Origin: Acetobacter sp. UBA5411 | Lineage (GTDB): Bacteria > Pseudomonadota > Alphaproteobacteria > Acetobacterales > Acetobacteraceae | Reading direction: 5' to 3' | Assembly (NCBI RefSeq): GCF_002409645.1 | Contig: NZ_DHNR01000017.1 | Span: forward strand, 13,716-77,715 | Length of the DNA stretch: 64,000 nt | In this document: piece by piece, positions 34,622-44,320 of the stretch | Layout of the letters: each line of letters opens with the position of its first letter | Position numbering within the stretch: the stretch's first letter is position 1 | Notes under the pieces: model-generated | What the model saw: the letters and a program-made list of their open reading frames with translations, nothing else | Databases searched by the model: none | What the model was told of the DNA's origin: nothing | Position numbers and translations under genes: made by a program

Positions 34622-34816
34622 ATGGTGTTCCGCAAGGAACTGAAAAGGGAAGCCGGTGCGGTCATGGACCAACTCCGGCGCTGCCCCCGCAACTGTAGGC
34701 GGTTTGTGACGCCCCTTTTCTCCCATAATGGGAGGACGCCACTGGAGAGTTCCGGGAAGGCGATCGGGTGTCCGGGACAATTGTTCCGACCGTGAGCCAG
34801 GAGACCTGCCGTCATG
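34622..34816 (+). promoter_or_regulatory. Cobalamin (adenosylcobalamin) riboswitch
   Basis: Conserved blocks occur in the right order: GTTCCGCAAGGAAC, AAAAGGGAAGCCGGTG, CCGGCGCTGCCCCCGCAACTGT, GCCACTG, CGGGAAGGCG and finally the B12 box GAGCCAGGAGACCTGCC (34794-34810). The tract between the peripheral stem (CGGGACAATTGTTCCG at 34773-34788) and the B12 box is the usual variable arm. It lies 125 bp before the first gene of the cobalamin operon and should switch it off when cobalamin is abundant. Confidence 0.96.
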
Positions 34817-34939
34817 AACAAGAAGTGTCATGGACCGGCGGGGTGCCCGGATCATGAGGGTTTGCGCCTGTCGTGTGCCCCCTCCCGCTGGAGGCCTTGC
34901 TGACCGCACCCTGTTTTTGCAAGGACGTAAGGACAGGAC

Positions 34940-35347
34940 ATGAATGATCTGCCTGCCAGCCCGAACGAAGAGACACAGTCCGCTCGCCCGACGCTCCATG
35001 TCTGTGTGACATGCCGACGCTCCGCTCCGGAAGCTGTGCCGCTTGGGCGCACACTTTACGAGACATTGCTCGATAAGGCCGATGCAGCGCGTGTGATTCT
35101 TCAGCCGGTCTCATGTCTGGCCGCCTGTAGCAGTGGTTGCACAGCAACCATTTCGATGCCCGGAAAATGGGCTTGGCTGCTTGCCCATCTCAATCCCGAC
35201 AAAGCCGATGACCTTCTAACCTACGCAGGTCTGTATGCAGCATCGAAAACCGGCACCGTCATGCCGTCCAAGCGTCCTTCTTCCCTGAACGACATGATTC
35301 TGGGCCGCTTTCCAGCCCTGCTTCCCACAGCACAGGAGCCGACATGA
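34940..35347 (+). CDS. DUF1636 thioredoxin-fold metal-binding protein
   Basis: 135 residues. The pattern CVTCRRS near residue 22 and a second pair in PVSCLAACSSGCTATI (about 57-72) match DUF1636, a thioredoxin-like [2Fe-2S] ferredoxin fold found in alphaproteobacterial cobalamin clusters. Function is not established; metal handling or electron transfer for cobalt reduction is plausible. First gene after the riboswitch; its stop overlaps the cobW start by four bases. Confidence 0.85.
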   Translation: MNDLPASPNEETQSARPTLHVCVTCRRSAPEAVPLGRTLYETLLDKADAARVILQPVSCLAACSSGCTATISMPGKWAWLLAHLNPDKADDLLTYAGLYAASKTGTVMPSKRPSSLNDMILGRFPALLPTAQEPT

Positions 35348-36405
35348 ATTCCATAGCCCCAACGTCAACATCTGCTGCTGGCGTAAAAATTCCTGTCACC
35401 GTGATCACTGGTTTTCTGGGAGCGGGCAAGACCACGCTGCTGCGGAATCTCTTCTCGCAGACGCACGGACGACGAATTGCCATCGTGGTCAATGAGTTCG
35501 GCTCGTTGGGAATTGATGGCGAAACGCTGCGATCCTGCGGCATCGAAGGTTGTCCGGATGAGGATATCGTCGAACTCACCAATGGCTGCCTGTGCTGCAC
35601 CGTTGCGGATGATTTCCTGCCGACCATGCGTGCTCTGATCGACCGGCCGCAACCGCCTGAGCATATCGTGATCGAAACATCGGGTCTCGCTCTGCCGAAG
35701 CCGCTGCTCAAGGCGTTCGGCTGGCCGGATATCCGTACACGGATGACTGTGGATGGTGTCATTACACTGGTCGATACGCCTGCGGTCGCGGCTGGCCGAT
35801 TTGCTGACGATCCGGCAGCGATCGCCGCCCAGCAGGCAGCCGATCCTTCCCTCGATCACGATAATCCTCTGGCAGAAGTGTTCGAGGATCAACTGCTGTC
35901 GGCCGATCTGGTGGTTCTGAACAAGACCGATCTGCTGGATGAAGCGGAACTGGAAAACGTAGAGGCGGAAATCACAGCACTTTTGCCGCGTAAGCGGGTA
36001 ATGCTTCGGGCCGTGGAAGGCAAACTTGATCCAGCAGTGCTGCTCGGACTTGATGCTGGCGCGGAAGATGATCTCATGGCGCGTCCTTCTCATCATGACG
36101 GCGCTGATGAGCACGAACATGATGATTTCGACTCATTTGTCGTTACCGTGTCTGAGCAGAATAGTGCGGACGCCTTTGTGAAGCATCTGGCTAAGGTCGC
36201 GGTCCAGTTCGATATCCTGCGCCTGAAAGGTTTTGCCGCCGTAAAGGGCAAGCCCATGCGGTTGGCAGTACAAGGCGTCGGCAACCGGGTGCGTCATGCC
36301 TTCGACAAGCCTCTGACAGGTGACGATCGCACCGGCCGTCTTGTTGTCATCGGTCAGAAAGGGCTGGATCGGCAGGCTATCGAAACGGCCTTACAGGCGC
36401 ACTGA
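35344..36405 (+). CDS. cobW: CobW GTPase / metallochaperone
   Basis: 353 residues, COG0523 G3E GTPase. The P-loop GFLGAGKTT is at 23-31, the metal-binding motif GCLCC at 81-85, the guanine-specificity motif NKTD in LVVLNKTDLLDE. A His-rich loop HHDGADEHEHDD (about 236-247) is typical of CobW and likely binds cobalt. A C-terminal CobW_C domain follows. Proposed to supply cobalt to the CobN chelatase encoded next. Coupled to the DUF1636 gene by an ATGA overlap. Confidence 0.95.
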   Translation: MNSIAPTSTSAAGVKIPVTVITGFLGAGKTTLLRNLFSQTHGRRIAIVVNEFGSLGIDGETLRSCGIEGCPDEDIVELTNGCLCCTVADDFLPTMRALIDRPQPPEHIVIETSGLALPKPLLKAFGWPDIRTRMTVDGVITLVDTPAVAAGRFADDPAAIAAQQAADPSLDHDNPLAEVFEDQLLSADLVVLNKTDLLDEAELENVEAEITALLPRKRVMLRAVEGKLDPAVLLGLDAGAEDDLMARPSHHDGADEHEHDDFDSFVVTVSEQNSADAFVKHLAKVAVQFDILRLKGFAAVKGKPMRLAVQGVGNRVRHAFDKPLTGDDRTGRLVVIGQKGLDRQAIETALQAH

Positions 36406-36412
36406 GTCTCTC

Positions 36413-39400
36413 ATGCACCTGCTTGTCCGGGATCAACTGTCCATCGATGAACAGGACGTGGCCGAAGATCTCGGCCATGCGCCCGCTGACGTCATCGTCC
36501 TGTCCTTCACGGACAGCGATCTGCTCTCTCTTGAGCGTGCCTACGAAAGAATGGCGAAACCGGAGTTTTCACTGCGATTGGTGAATCTCGCCCGTCTGCG
36601 TCATCCCATGTCGATCGACCTGTATGTCGAGCAGACCATTGCCTATGCGCGGTGCGTAGTGATCCGTCTGCTGGGGGGGCTGGAATACTGGCGGTATGGC
36701 GTCGAGGAAGTGACGTCCTGCTGCCGTTCCAAGGAGATTCCGTTTATCCTGCTGCCCGGTGATGATCGGGAAGATATCCAGTTCGCCGCCTGGTCCACCG
36801 CAGAAAGTGAAATCTGCTTACGGCTGAGTGGTTTTCTGAAAGAAAGCGGTCCACGCAATACTAATGAAGCCTTGAAACTCATGCGTTATACCGCAGGGTT
36901 GGGTGAAGATGACGGCGCATTGCCTGAGGTTCTTCCCGCTGCGGGTATTTACCGGCACGCCCGTAATGATCTCGCATTGCGTGCCTCACTGGTTTTCTAC
37001 CGGGCGCATCTGCTGTCGGGTGACACAGACGCTATCGATGAACTAGCCGACAGGCTGGAACAGCACGGCATGGCGACCGAAGTCCTGTTTGTCTCATCCC
37101 TGAAACAGGCAGACGTCGCAACGTGGGTTGAAGACCGTCTGCTCGCAGCGGCACCCGATATCGTGCTCAATGCGACGGTCTTCGCTGTCAGGGGAGAGGG
37201 TATGGTGACATCCCCTCTTGAGGCAGCGGGTGTAACGATTCTTCAGCTTGTACAGCCTGCGTCCACTGAAGGCGCGTGGCGAGAGAGCTTTCGGGGCCTA
37301 AGCCAGTCCGATCTGGCCATGCAGATTGTCCTGCCTGAACTGGACGGCCGGATTGCGACCGCTCCCATTTCCTTCAAGGAGGAGGCGACTCCCGGTTATC
37401 CGACGCGTCGGAAAGCATGGCGACCGGGGATCGATGCCACGGTGCGGCAGGCTCTGGGATGGGCGCGTCTCGGACATCTCGCTGCAGCAGACAGGAAATT
37501 GGCAATCATCCTGTCCGATTATCCCGGAGCAAGTGAGGCAAGTGTCTCAGCACAGGTTGCGCATGCTGTCGGGTTGGACAGCTTTGCCAGTCTGTCCAGT
37601 ATTCTGGAAATGTTGCGAGATACGGGCTACAACTGTGGTGACTCTGCGAACGCTGATTCTGAGAGATTGGTCTCGACGCTGACGGAAGGAGCAGGATGCG
37701 CAGTCTGGTCTCTTTCTGACTACAGAAATCATTTTGAGAATCTGCCTGAGTCTTTTCGTCTGTCGGTCATGGCTGCATGGGGCGAGCCGGAGGACGAGCC
37801 GTTATTACGCGATGGTCTGTTTTGTTTCCGCTTTTGCCATTTGGGGAATGTGGTGATCGCCGTGCAGCCGGACCGGGGACGGCATGTGGATCGAAAAACG
37901 CAGTATCACGACCCGGATGTGCCGCCATGTCACGGCTATATCGCTTTTTATCTGTGGCTGCGTCTGGTCTGCAAGATTGACGCTATGGTCCATCTAGGGG
38001 CGCATGGTACGCTGGAGTGGCTGCCGGGAAAAGCGGTCGCATTGTCCGAAAGCTGCTGCTCGTCTGTCCTGACGGCAGGCATTCCGGTGATCTATCCATT
38101 TATTGTCAACAATCCCGGTGAAGCGGCGGCGGCGAAACGACGTCTGGGTGCCGTGACCATCGGACATATGACACCGCCGGTGGTGAAAGCAGGTCTCTCC
38201 GGAGATATGGCGGAACTTGAAGCGCTGATCGATGAATATGCAGAAGCCGACGGGATGGATCGTCGTCGTGTGACATTGCTGCGTCGTGATATTCTCAATC
38301 GGGCATCCAGCATGGGTGTGCTGGCGGAAAGTGGTGTGCAGTCCGGCGAGGGTGATGAGGCAGAAGCGCTTGCCCGACTGGATGCCTATCTCTGCGACGT
38401 AAAGGACCTCCAGATTCGCGATGGGCTGCATGTCTTCGGACAGATGGCTCCAAAAAGTGCTGATCTGGCGAAAACTGTTTCGAATCGCTCCGGTGTTGAT
38501 GAGAAGAGCGTGATACAGCGCCTCGTTCTCAGCGCTCAGCAGGAGCGTGAATCTTTTCTGGCGGCACTCGAAGGGCGCTTTGTTGAGCCCGGTCCAGCTG
38601 GTGCACCGACACGTGGGCGTCTTGATGTCCTGCCCACAGGCAGAAACCTTTTCACAATTGATCCTCGGGCGATTCCAACTCCTATTGCCGTAGAACTGGC
38701 TCGTGCGCAGGCAGAGCAGATTTTGACGCGGCATTTGCAGGAGGAAGGCGAGCCGCTGCGTCATTTGGTCATGGATCTGTGGGGATCGGCAAGTTTACGG
38801 ACTGGTGGAGAGGATCTGGCGCTCGCGCTGCTGTTGATGGGGGTCGAACCGCTATGGGATCGCACCAGTGGCAGGGTCAGTGGGATCGACATTGTTCCCA
38901 TGCCAGTGCTTGATCGTCCACGTGTCGATGTCACATTGCGTATTTCCGGTTTTTTCCGGGATACCTTCCCAGCACAAATTGGTCTTTTTCGACAAGCCGT
39001 TGAAGCTGTTGCTGCGCGCCGGGAAAGTGACGAATGGAATCCGCTCGCCGCAGCTTGTGTAGACAACGCTTCTGTTCCTCCACGTGTTTTCGGGCCCGCA
39101 CCCGGATCATATGGCACCGGTCTGGAAAATGTCTTGCAGACAGGAAGCTGGACGGAACGTGCTGATCTTGCGAATGCGTATCTTGATGCCAATAGCTGGA
39201 GTTATGACAAGGAACAGGCTCAGTTTCAGGGTAATGACGGTCTGAGCCGTCAGATCGGGCAGGCGGATGTTATTCTGCACATACAGGATCATGCCGAAAC
39301 GGATATTCTGGAAACGTCTGACATGGCTGCGCATGAAGGCGGACTGGCTGCTGTCGCGGCATTTTTCGATAAGAAACCGGTTATGTGGCACGGCGATACA

Positions 39401-39766
39401 TCAGATCCCGATGGCCCGAAACTGCGGAATACAGAGGCAGAAATTGTACGTGTCGTGAGAGGACGACTGACAAATCCCCGTTGGCTGTCAGGGATGCGAC
39501 GACATGGTTATCGGGGAGCTGCGGAAATGTCGCGTGGAGTGGACGCGCTGGCTGCTTTCGCTGCTACGCTGCCAGTGCGGCTCGATCATCAGTTCGATCT
39601 GGTTTTTGACGCGATGCTGGCTGATTCTGACAATGATTCTTTCATAAGAGCAGCGAATCCTGCCGCACATCAGGCTATTCACGATCGACTCAAGGAAATG
39701 CTGCGACGGGGGCTGTGGCATCCCCGGAAAAACAGTGCGTATGATAGCTTGAGTGGCCAGGCATGA
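36413..39766 (+). CDS. cobN: Aerobic cobaltochelatase large subunit CobN
   Basis: 1117 residues. Inserts cobalt into hydrogenobyrinic acid a,c-diamide with CobS and CobT, which are not in this window. The N-terminus MHLLVRDQLS and HPMSIDLYVEQTIAYARCVV are typical. The chelatase core includes MVHLGAHGTLEWLPGKAVAL, YPFIVNNPGEAAAAKRR and ISGFFRDTFPAQIGLFRQAV. The C-terminus is complete. It is some 150 residues shorter than the roughly 1275 of the Pseudomonas denitrificans protein, mainly in the middle. The start at 36413 is used because the open frame before it overlaps cobW. Its stop overlaps the cobB start. Confidence 0.95.
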   Translation: MHLLVRDQLSIDEQDVAEDLGHAPADVIVLSFTDSDLLSLERAYERMAKPEFSLRLVNLARLRHPMSIDLYVEQTIAYARCVVIRLLGGLEYWRYGVEEVTSCCRSKEIPFILLPGDDREDIQFAAWSTAESEICLRLSGFLKESGPRNTNEALKLMRYTAGLGEDDGALPEVLPAAGIYRHARNDLALRASLVFYRAHLLSGDTDAIDELADRLEQHGMATEVLFVSSLKQADVATWVEDRLLAAAPDIVLNATVFAVRGEGMVTSPLEAAGVTILQLVQPASTEGAWRESFRGLSQSDLAMQIVLPELDGRIATAPISFKEEATPGYPTRRKAWRPGIDATVRQALGWARLGHLAAADRKLAIILSDYPGASEASVSAQVAHAVGLDSFASLSSILEMLRDTGYNCGDSANADSERLVSTLTEGAGCAVWSLSDYRNHFENLPESFRLSVMAAWGEPEDEPLLRDGLFCFRFCHLGNVVIAVQPDRGRHVDRKTQYHDPDVPPCHGYIAFYLWLRLVCKIDAMVHLGAHGTLEWLPGKAVALSESCCSSVLTAGIPVIYPFIVNNPGEAAAAKRRLGAVTIGHMTPPVVKAGLSGDMAELEALIDEYAEADGMDRRRVTLLRRDILNRASSMGVLAESGVQSGEGDEAEALARLDAYLCDVKDLQIRDGLHVFGQMAPKSADLAKTVSNRSGVDEKSVIQRLVLSAQQERESFLAALEGRFVEPGPAGAPTRGRLDVLPTGRNLFTIDPRAIPTPIAVELARAQAEQILTRHLQEEGEPLRHLVMDLWGSASLRTGGEDLALALLLMGVEPLWDRTSGRVSGIDIVPMPVLDRPRVDVTLRISGFFRDTFPAQIGLFRQAVEAVAARRESDEWNPLAAACVDNASVPPRVFGPAPGSYGTGLENVLQTGSWTERADLANAYLDANSWSYDKEQAQFQGNDGLSRQIGQADVILHIQDHAETDILETSDMAAHEGGLAAVAAFFDKKPVMWHGDTSDPDGPKLRNTEAEIVRVVRGRLTNPRWLSGMRRHGYRGAAEMSRGVDALAAFAATLPVRLDHQFDLVFDAMLADSDNDSFIRAANPAAHQAIHDRLKEMLRRGLWHPRKNSAYDSLSGQA

Positions 39767-41121
39767 GCACGATTTCGAAAACTGCTGTGACGGGCATGAT
39801 GCCGAAGGCTCTCATGATTGCCGCACCGCGGTCTGGTGGCGGAAAAACAACCGTGACTCTGGGATTGCTGGCAGCACTCAGAGAACAAGGTATACGGGTG
39901 AGGGGAGCCAAGACAGGACCGGATTATATTGATCCAGCTTTTCATGAAGCTGTGACAGGACAACCAAGTTTCAATCTCGATAGTTGGGCGATGCCCTCGC
40001 CCGTGCTTGAAGGATTGCTGTCGAGTGCTTTGCAGGACACGGATCTTTTGATTGTGGAATCCGCCATGGGGCTGTTTGATGGCCTGATGGAGCCGGAAGG
40101 AGCACGTGGAGCACCGTCCGACATTGCTGCCCGGTTTGATATTCCTGTTGTGCTTGTGCTCGATGTTTCGGGGCAGGGCCAATCGGCTGGCGCCGTAGCG
40201 CATGGATTTGCAACGCTGAATGCGCATGTGCGGATTGCGGGCATTATTCTCAATCAGGTTGCTTCACCGCGTCATCTTGCTATGGCGGCAGGTGCGGTTC
40301 AGTCCGCTGGCCTGCCCGTATTGGGTGCGTTTATGAGGGATAAGACGCTGGTGCTGCCTGAACGTCATCTCGGATTGGTGCAGGCACGGGAGCAGTCCGA
40401 ATTGCACACAGTGCTACATCGTCTGGCGGATCGGACGCTCAAGGCGCTGGATATGGACGCCCTGCTGGCGGTGGCAAAACCACTGTCCGTGGAAACTGCT
40501 TCACCGGTTGTGGCTGTGTCGCCTCCCGGACAGCGGATTGCCTTAGCCGATGATGCGGCTTTTTCGTTTTTTTACGGACATATCGCACAGAGTTGGCGAC
40601 AAGCCGGTGCGGAAATTGTGCCATTTTCACCGTTAGCGGATGAAGTTCCAGATCCGTCGTGCGATGTATGCTGGTTGTCAGGAGGGTATCCTGAATTACA
40701 TGCTGGAGTCTTATCATCATCCAGAAACTTTCATCATAGATTGAGAAAGTTTGCAGAATCCCGCCCTGTTCATGGTGAGTGTGGTGGGTTCATGGTGCTG
40801 GGAAAGGCGCTGGAAGATGCGCAAGGCATCCTTCATCCGATGGCTGGTCTGCTTGGGCATGTCACTAGTTTTGCAAAACGAAAGATCAATCTGGGCTACC
40901 GTGAAGCTGTGCTACGCGCATCCTGTGCACTGGGAGAAGCAGGAACACGTTTTCGGGGACATGAGTTTCATTACGCCCAAGTGACTGATCCCGGTTCAGA
41001 TCAGCCTCTCGTAAATCTTTTTGATGGAACCGGGAAAGAGCTTGGGCCAGCCGGCGGGCAGCGTGGTCTGGTCTCGGGTTCGTATTTTCATGTGATGGCA
41101 GAATGGGAAAAACAAGCATGA
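39763..41121 (+). CDS. cobB: Hydrogenobyrinic acid a,c-diamide synthase CobB
   Basis: 452 residues. Amidates the a and c carboxylates of the corrin ring with glutamine and ATP. The N-terminal P-loop is APRSGGGKTTVTLG (21-34), KTGPDYIDPAFHEAVTG is a substrate/ATP-binding family segment, and the C-terminal type-1 glutamine amidotransferase domain has its nucleophilic Cys in HGECGGFMVLG and the His in FRGHEFHYAQV. Gene overlaps on both sides show tight coupling. This step precedes cobalt insertion in the aerobic pathway. Confidence 0.95.
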   Translation: MSTISKTAVTGMMPKALMIAAPRSGGGKTTVTLGLLAALREQGIRVRGAKTGPDYIDPAFHEAVTGQPSFNLDSWAMPSPVLEGLLSSALQDTDLLIVESAMGLFDGLMEPEGARGAPSDIAARFDIPVVLVLDVSGQGQSAGAVAHGFATLNAHVRIAGIILNQVASPRHLAMAAGAVQSAGLPVLGAFMRDKTLVLPERHLGLVQAREQSELHTVLHRLADRTLKALDMDALLAVAKPLSVETASPVVAVSPPGQRIALADDAAFSFFYGHIAQSWRQAGAEIVPFSPLADEVPDPSCDVCWLSGGYPELHAGVLSSSRNFHHRLRKFAESRPVHGECGGFMVLGKALEDAQGILHPMAGLLGHVTSFAKRKINLGYREAVLRASCALGEAGTRFRGHEFHYAQVTDPGSDQPLVNLFDGTGKELGPAGGQRGLVSGSYFHVMAEWEKQA

Positions 41122-41726
41122 CTGATGAGGCAGACAACCAGCGACATCAGATGAAGATGCAGCGACGCAAGGAAGTGCAGGATCAGGAAGTTGCTGAAAA
41201 GACCATTGAAAAAGGTCTTCTCGCCATCAATACAGGCCCGGGGAAAGGGAAGTCGACAGCAGCGTTCGGTCTGGCCTTGCGGATGCTGGGGCGCGGCAAG
41301 CGGGTTGTTGTGGTTCAGTTTATCAAGGGAGCCTGGTCCACAGGCGAGAAAATCGCACTTGAGCGGTTTGATGATCTTCTTGAATGGCACACGCTTGGCG
41401 AAGGTTTTACGTGGGAAACACAGGATAGAAGCAGGGATATTGCGGCGGCAGTTCGTGCGTGGGATGTCGCTCGCAAAGCGTTGCGTCGCGAAGATGTGGG
41501 GCTGGTTGTCTTGGACGAACTGAATATCGCCTTACGTTATGATTATCTGCCGCTGGAAATGGTGCTTGAGGATCTCGCGGCGCGTCCGACCATGCAGCAT
41601 GTGGTGATAACCGGCCGTAACGCTCCGGCTTCTCTGGTGGAAGCTGCTGATCTGGTCACGGAGATGACGCTTGTGAAGCATCATTTCAAGGCGGGTGTGA
41701 AAGCGCAGGAAGGTATCGAATTCTGA
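41118..41726 (+). CDS. cobO: Cob(I)yrinic acid a,c-diamide adenosyltransferase CobO
   Basis: 202 residues. Adds the adenosyl group to cobalt. The CobA/CobO-type P-loop is NTGPGKGKSTAAFGLALR (38-55); QFIKGAWSTGEKIAL, EGFTWETQDR and LVVLDELNIALRY are family motifs. The ATG at 41118 gives a four-base ATGA overlap with cobB; an ATG at 41103 in the same frame is less likely. Unlike PduO-type enzymes it uses the RecA-like fold. Confidence 0.95.
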   Translation: MTDEADNQRHQMKMQRRKEVQDQEVAEKTIEKGLLAINTGPGKGKSTAAFGLALRMLGRGKRVVVVQFIKGAWSTGEKIALERFDDLLEWHTLGEGFTWETQDRSRDIAAAVRAWDVARKALRREDVGLVVLDELNIALRYDYLPLEMVLEDLAARPTMQHVVITGRNAPASLVEAADLVTEMTLVKHHFKAGVKAQEGIEF

Positions 41727-43192
41727 TGGCGCGTGCGCTGATGTTTCAGGGAACTGGCTCTAGTGTCGGCAAGTCCGTGCTGGTGGCAGGCCTCGCCCGG
41801 GTGCTGACCCGGCGAGGTTTGCGTGTGCGCCCCTTCAAACCTCAGAACATGTCCAACAATGCTGCGGTCACTGCTGATGGTGGTGAAATTGGAAGAGCAC
41901 AGGCATTGCAGGCGCGGGGTTGTGGTGTGCCGCCAACCGTAGATATGAATCCTGTGTTGCTGAAACCGCAGAGTGAAATTGGTGCACAGCTTGTTGTTCG
42001 GGGAAAGGTTCAGCGAGCTTTTCAGGCGAAGGAATATGCTTCGATCAAACCTACACTGATGCCTGAGGTGCTCGACGCATTTTACGGATTGACCGATCAG
42101 GCGGATATCGTTCTGGTGGAAGGGGCCGGGTCTGCTTCCGAAATCAATCTACGTGCACATGACATTGCCAATATGGGCTTTGCGCAGGCGGCGGATATGG
42201 ATGTCGTGCTGGTCGGCGATATTGACCGGGGTGGGGTCATAGCCAGTCTTGTGGGAACGAAGGCTGTTTGTGATGCAAAAGACTCTGACCGTATCAAGGG
42301 GTTTATTGTAAACCGGATGCGTGGCGATCCATTGTTGTTTGCTGATGGCATGGATTTTATTGCTGATAGGACAGGGTGGGAAGCACTTGGTCTGGTCCCG
42401 CACTGTGATGCCGTGCGTGCTCTGCCTGCAGAAGATGCTGCCGATTTGCAGACGGTTTCCAAACGCGGCGCACGGGTCAGAGTTGCCGTGCCGCATATGC
42501 CCTGCATCGCCAACTTCGATGATCTTGACCCATTGAATGCGATGCCTGACGTGGACCTGTTGATTGTTGAACCCGGTCAGCCACTTCCCGTTTGCGATCT
42601 TGTTATTCTGCCCGGATCGAAAGCGACCATTTCTGATCTGGAGTTTTTTAGAAATCATGGATGGGATGTAGATCTTGCCGGACATGTCCGACGGAAAGGG
42701 GCTGTTCTGGGAATCTGTGGTGGCTACCAGATGTTGGGGCAGTTGATTTCTGATCCTGACGGCGTGGAAGGAAGCGTGACTGAAACAGCGGGTTTGGGTT
42801 TGCTGGATGTGACGACACGTCTGACGCTGGATAAGCAGCTTGTCGAAGTGGAGGGACTGCTTCTCCCTGAAAAAGTTCCTGTCAGTGGCTATGAAATTCA
42901 CATGGGGCGAACAACAGGTGCCGCATGTGAACGACCATTTGCGTCAATAGCTGGGCAGAATCAAGGGGCCTGTTCGGCAGATGGTCGTATATGGGGAACC
43001 TATCTGCATGGGGTGCTGTCCAATGGTGCAGCAAGACAGGCTTTGCTCAACAGGATCGGGCTGGATACGGGCCCATTGAGAGATCACAATGAGGACGTGG
43101 AAGAAGCTCTGGATTCTTGGGCTGATCATCTCGAAAAGCATGTTGATATCGGAGCGTTGCTGGCATTGGCTCGTGTAGTGAAAAGACCATGA
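41726..43192 (+). CDS. cobQ: Cobyric acid synthase CobQ
   Basis: 488 residues. Amidates the b, d, e and g side chains of adenosylcobyrinate a,c-diamide. The P-loop-like segment is QGTGSSVGKSVLVAGLARVL, RPFKPQNMSNNAAVT is the family signature, and the glutaminase Cys is in GICGGYQMLG with the His in YLHGVLSN. The stop of cobO and the ATG share one base (TGATG). The end overlaps cobC by four bases. Confidence 0.95.
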   Translation: MARALMFQGTGSSVGKSVLVAGLARVLTRRGLRVRPFKPQNMSNNAAVTADGGEIGRAQALQARGCGVPPTVDMNPVLLKPQSEIGAQLVVRGKVQRAFQAKEYASIKPTLMPEVLDAFYGLTDQADIVLVEGAGSASEINLRAHDIANMGFAQAADMDVVLVGDIDRGGVIASLVGTKAVCDAKDSDRIKGFIVNRMRGDPLLFADGMDFIADRTGWEALGLVPHCDAVRALPAEDAADLQTVSKRGARVRVAVPHMPCIANFDDLDPLNAMPDVDLLIVEPGQPLPVCDLVILPGSKATISDLEFFRNHGWDVDLAGHVRRKGAVLGICGGYQMLGQLISDPDGVEGSVTETAGLGLLDVTTRLTLDKQLVEVEGLLLPEKVPVSGYEIHMGRTTGAACERPFASIAGQNQGACSADGRIWGTYLHGVLSNGAARQALLNRIGLDTGPLRDHNEDVEEALDSWADHLEKHVDIGALLALARVVKRP

Positions 43193-44214
43193 CTGTTCTG
43201 CCAGAAATCCCTGAGCATGGCGGACAGGTTGAACTGGTCATGCGGGCATTTCCAGAGGCTCTAGAGCCATTTATTGATCTCTCGACGGGTATCAGCCCTT
43301 ATCCCTATCCATTCGGAGAAGTGCAGCAAACTGATCTGGTCCGTCTTCCTGAGCACGGAGAAGAAACAAGACTGATTGATGCGGCCATGCAGGCATACGG
43401 CGTACAGTCGTCAAAGCTTGTTGTTACTGGTCCGGGAACGCAGCTTCTGATTTCTCTGCTTCCTTATGTGCTGAAAAGCAGACAGGTCATTGTGCTCGGT
43501 CCCACTTACAGTGGCCATGCGACAGCATGGCGCAATGCTGGTTCTGATGTTCATACTGTCAATGAGATTGAGAGATTCAGGGAAGAAACAGCGCAGCCGG
43601 GTCGTGTTGGTATTCTATGCAATCCGAACAATCCGGATGGACGTTGTCACGATCCGCTGACTCTTCTGGCTTTGGCCGAACGTTGCACGCGTGTGGGAAG
43701 TCATTTGATTATCGATGAAGCCTATGCTGATTTTGAAAATCATATCAGCGTAGCTCCCTATCTTCCACATCCTGCCTTGAGTGTTCTGAGATCTTTCGGA
43801 AAAACTTATGGTCTTCCCGGCATTCGGTTGGGCTTTTTGCTGACTGCGGAAACTCTGGCTGAGCGTATGAGGGGTATGCTTGGCGCATGGGCCGTGGGAA
43901 CGGCTGCGATTACCATAGGGTGCAAGGCTCTGAATGATCGGGAATGGCTGGATCAACAGAAAACAAAACTTGTCTGTGATATGCAAAGATTTTTGAGCCT
44001 TTGTCGGAAAAGAGATATTTCTGTTGTCGGACATACCAGCTTGTTTGCTCTTGCCAGAAGCAATGAAGCGCCCGACTTATGGGCTCATTTATGTAAGCAG
44101 GGTATTGTTACACGATCTTTTTCAGAAAGGCTGACTGATATTCGATTTGGATTGCCTCGTTCGGAAGCTGGATGGCAGAGGCTGGAGCATGCTTTTAAAA
44201 CGTGGTGCTCATAA
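43189..44214 (+). CDS. cobC: PLP-dependent threonine-phosphate decarboxylase-like enzyme CobC
   Basis: 341 residues of aminotransferase fold type I. The PLP lysine is Lys205 in RSFGKTYGLPGIRLGF; CNPNNPDGR and IIDEAYADF (Asp176) bind PLP. Makes (R)-1-amino-2-propanol O-phosphate from L-threonine phosphate for the lower nucleotide loop (the step named CobD in Salmonella, CobC in aerobic organisms). The last gene of the operon; cobD/cbiB, cobP, cobU and other lower-loop genes are not here. Confidence 0.9.
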   Translation: MTVLPEIPEHGGQVELVMRAFPEALEPFIDLSTGISPYPYPFGEVQQTDLVRLPEHGEETRLIDAAMQAYGVQSSKLVVTGPGTQLLISLLPYVLKSRQVIVLGPTYSGHATAWRNAGSDVHTVNEIERFREETAQPGRVGILCNPNNPDGRCHDPLTLLALAERCTRVGSHLIIDEAYADFENHISVAPYLPHPALSVLRSFGKTYGLPGIRLGFLLTAETLAERMRGMLGAWAVGTAAITIGCKALNDREWLDQQKTKLVCDMQRFLSLCRKRDISVVGHTSLFALARSNEAPDLWAHLCKQGIVTRSFSERLTDIRFGLPRSEAGWQRLEHAFKTWCS

Positions 44215-44320
44215 TAGAGAGTCACTTTTCAGAGTTTTCCGTCGGCAACAAAAGTTTTTTGGAAAATCCTTTTATAATTTTCTCTGAACCCCCAAGAAAA
44301 ATTAGGCTGATTGTTCTTGA

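Noticed and set aside
34472..34999. Antisense frames across the riboswitch and the DUF1636 start
   Set aside because: They overlap a clearly conserved riboswitch and have no coherent protein similarity apart from the doubtful EAL fragment.
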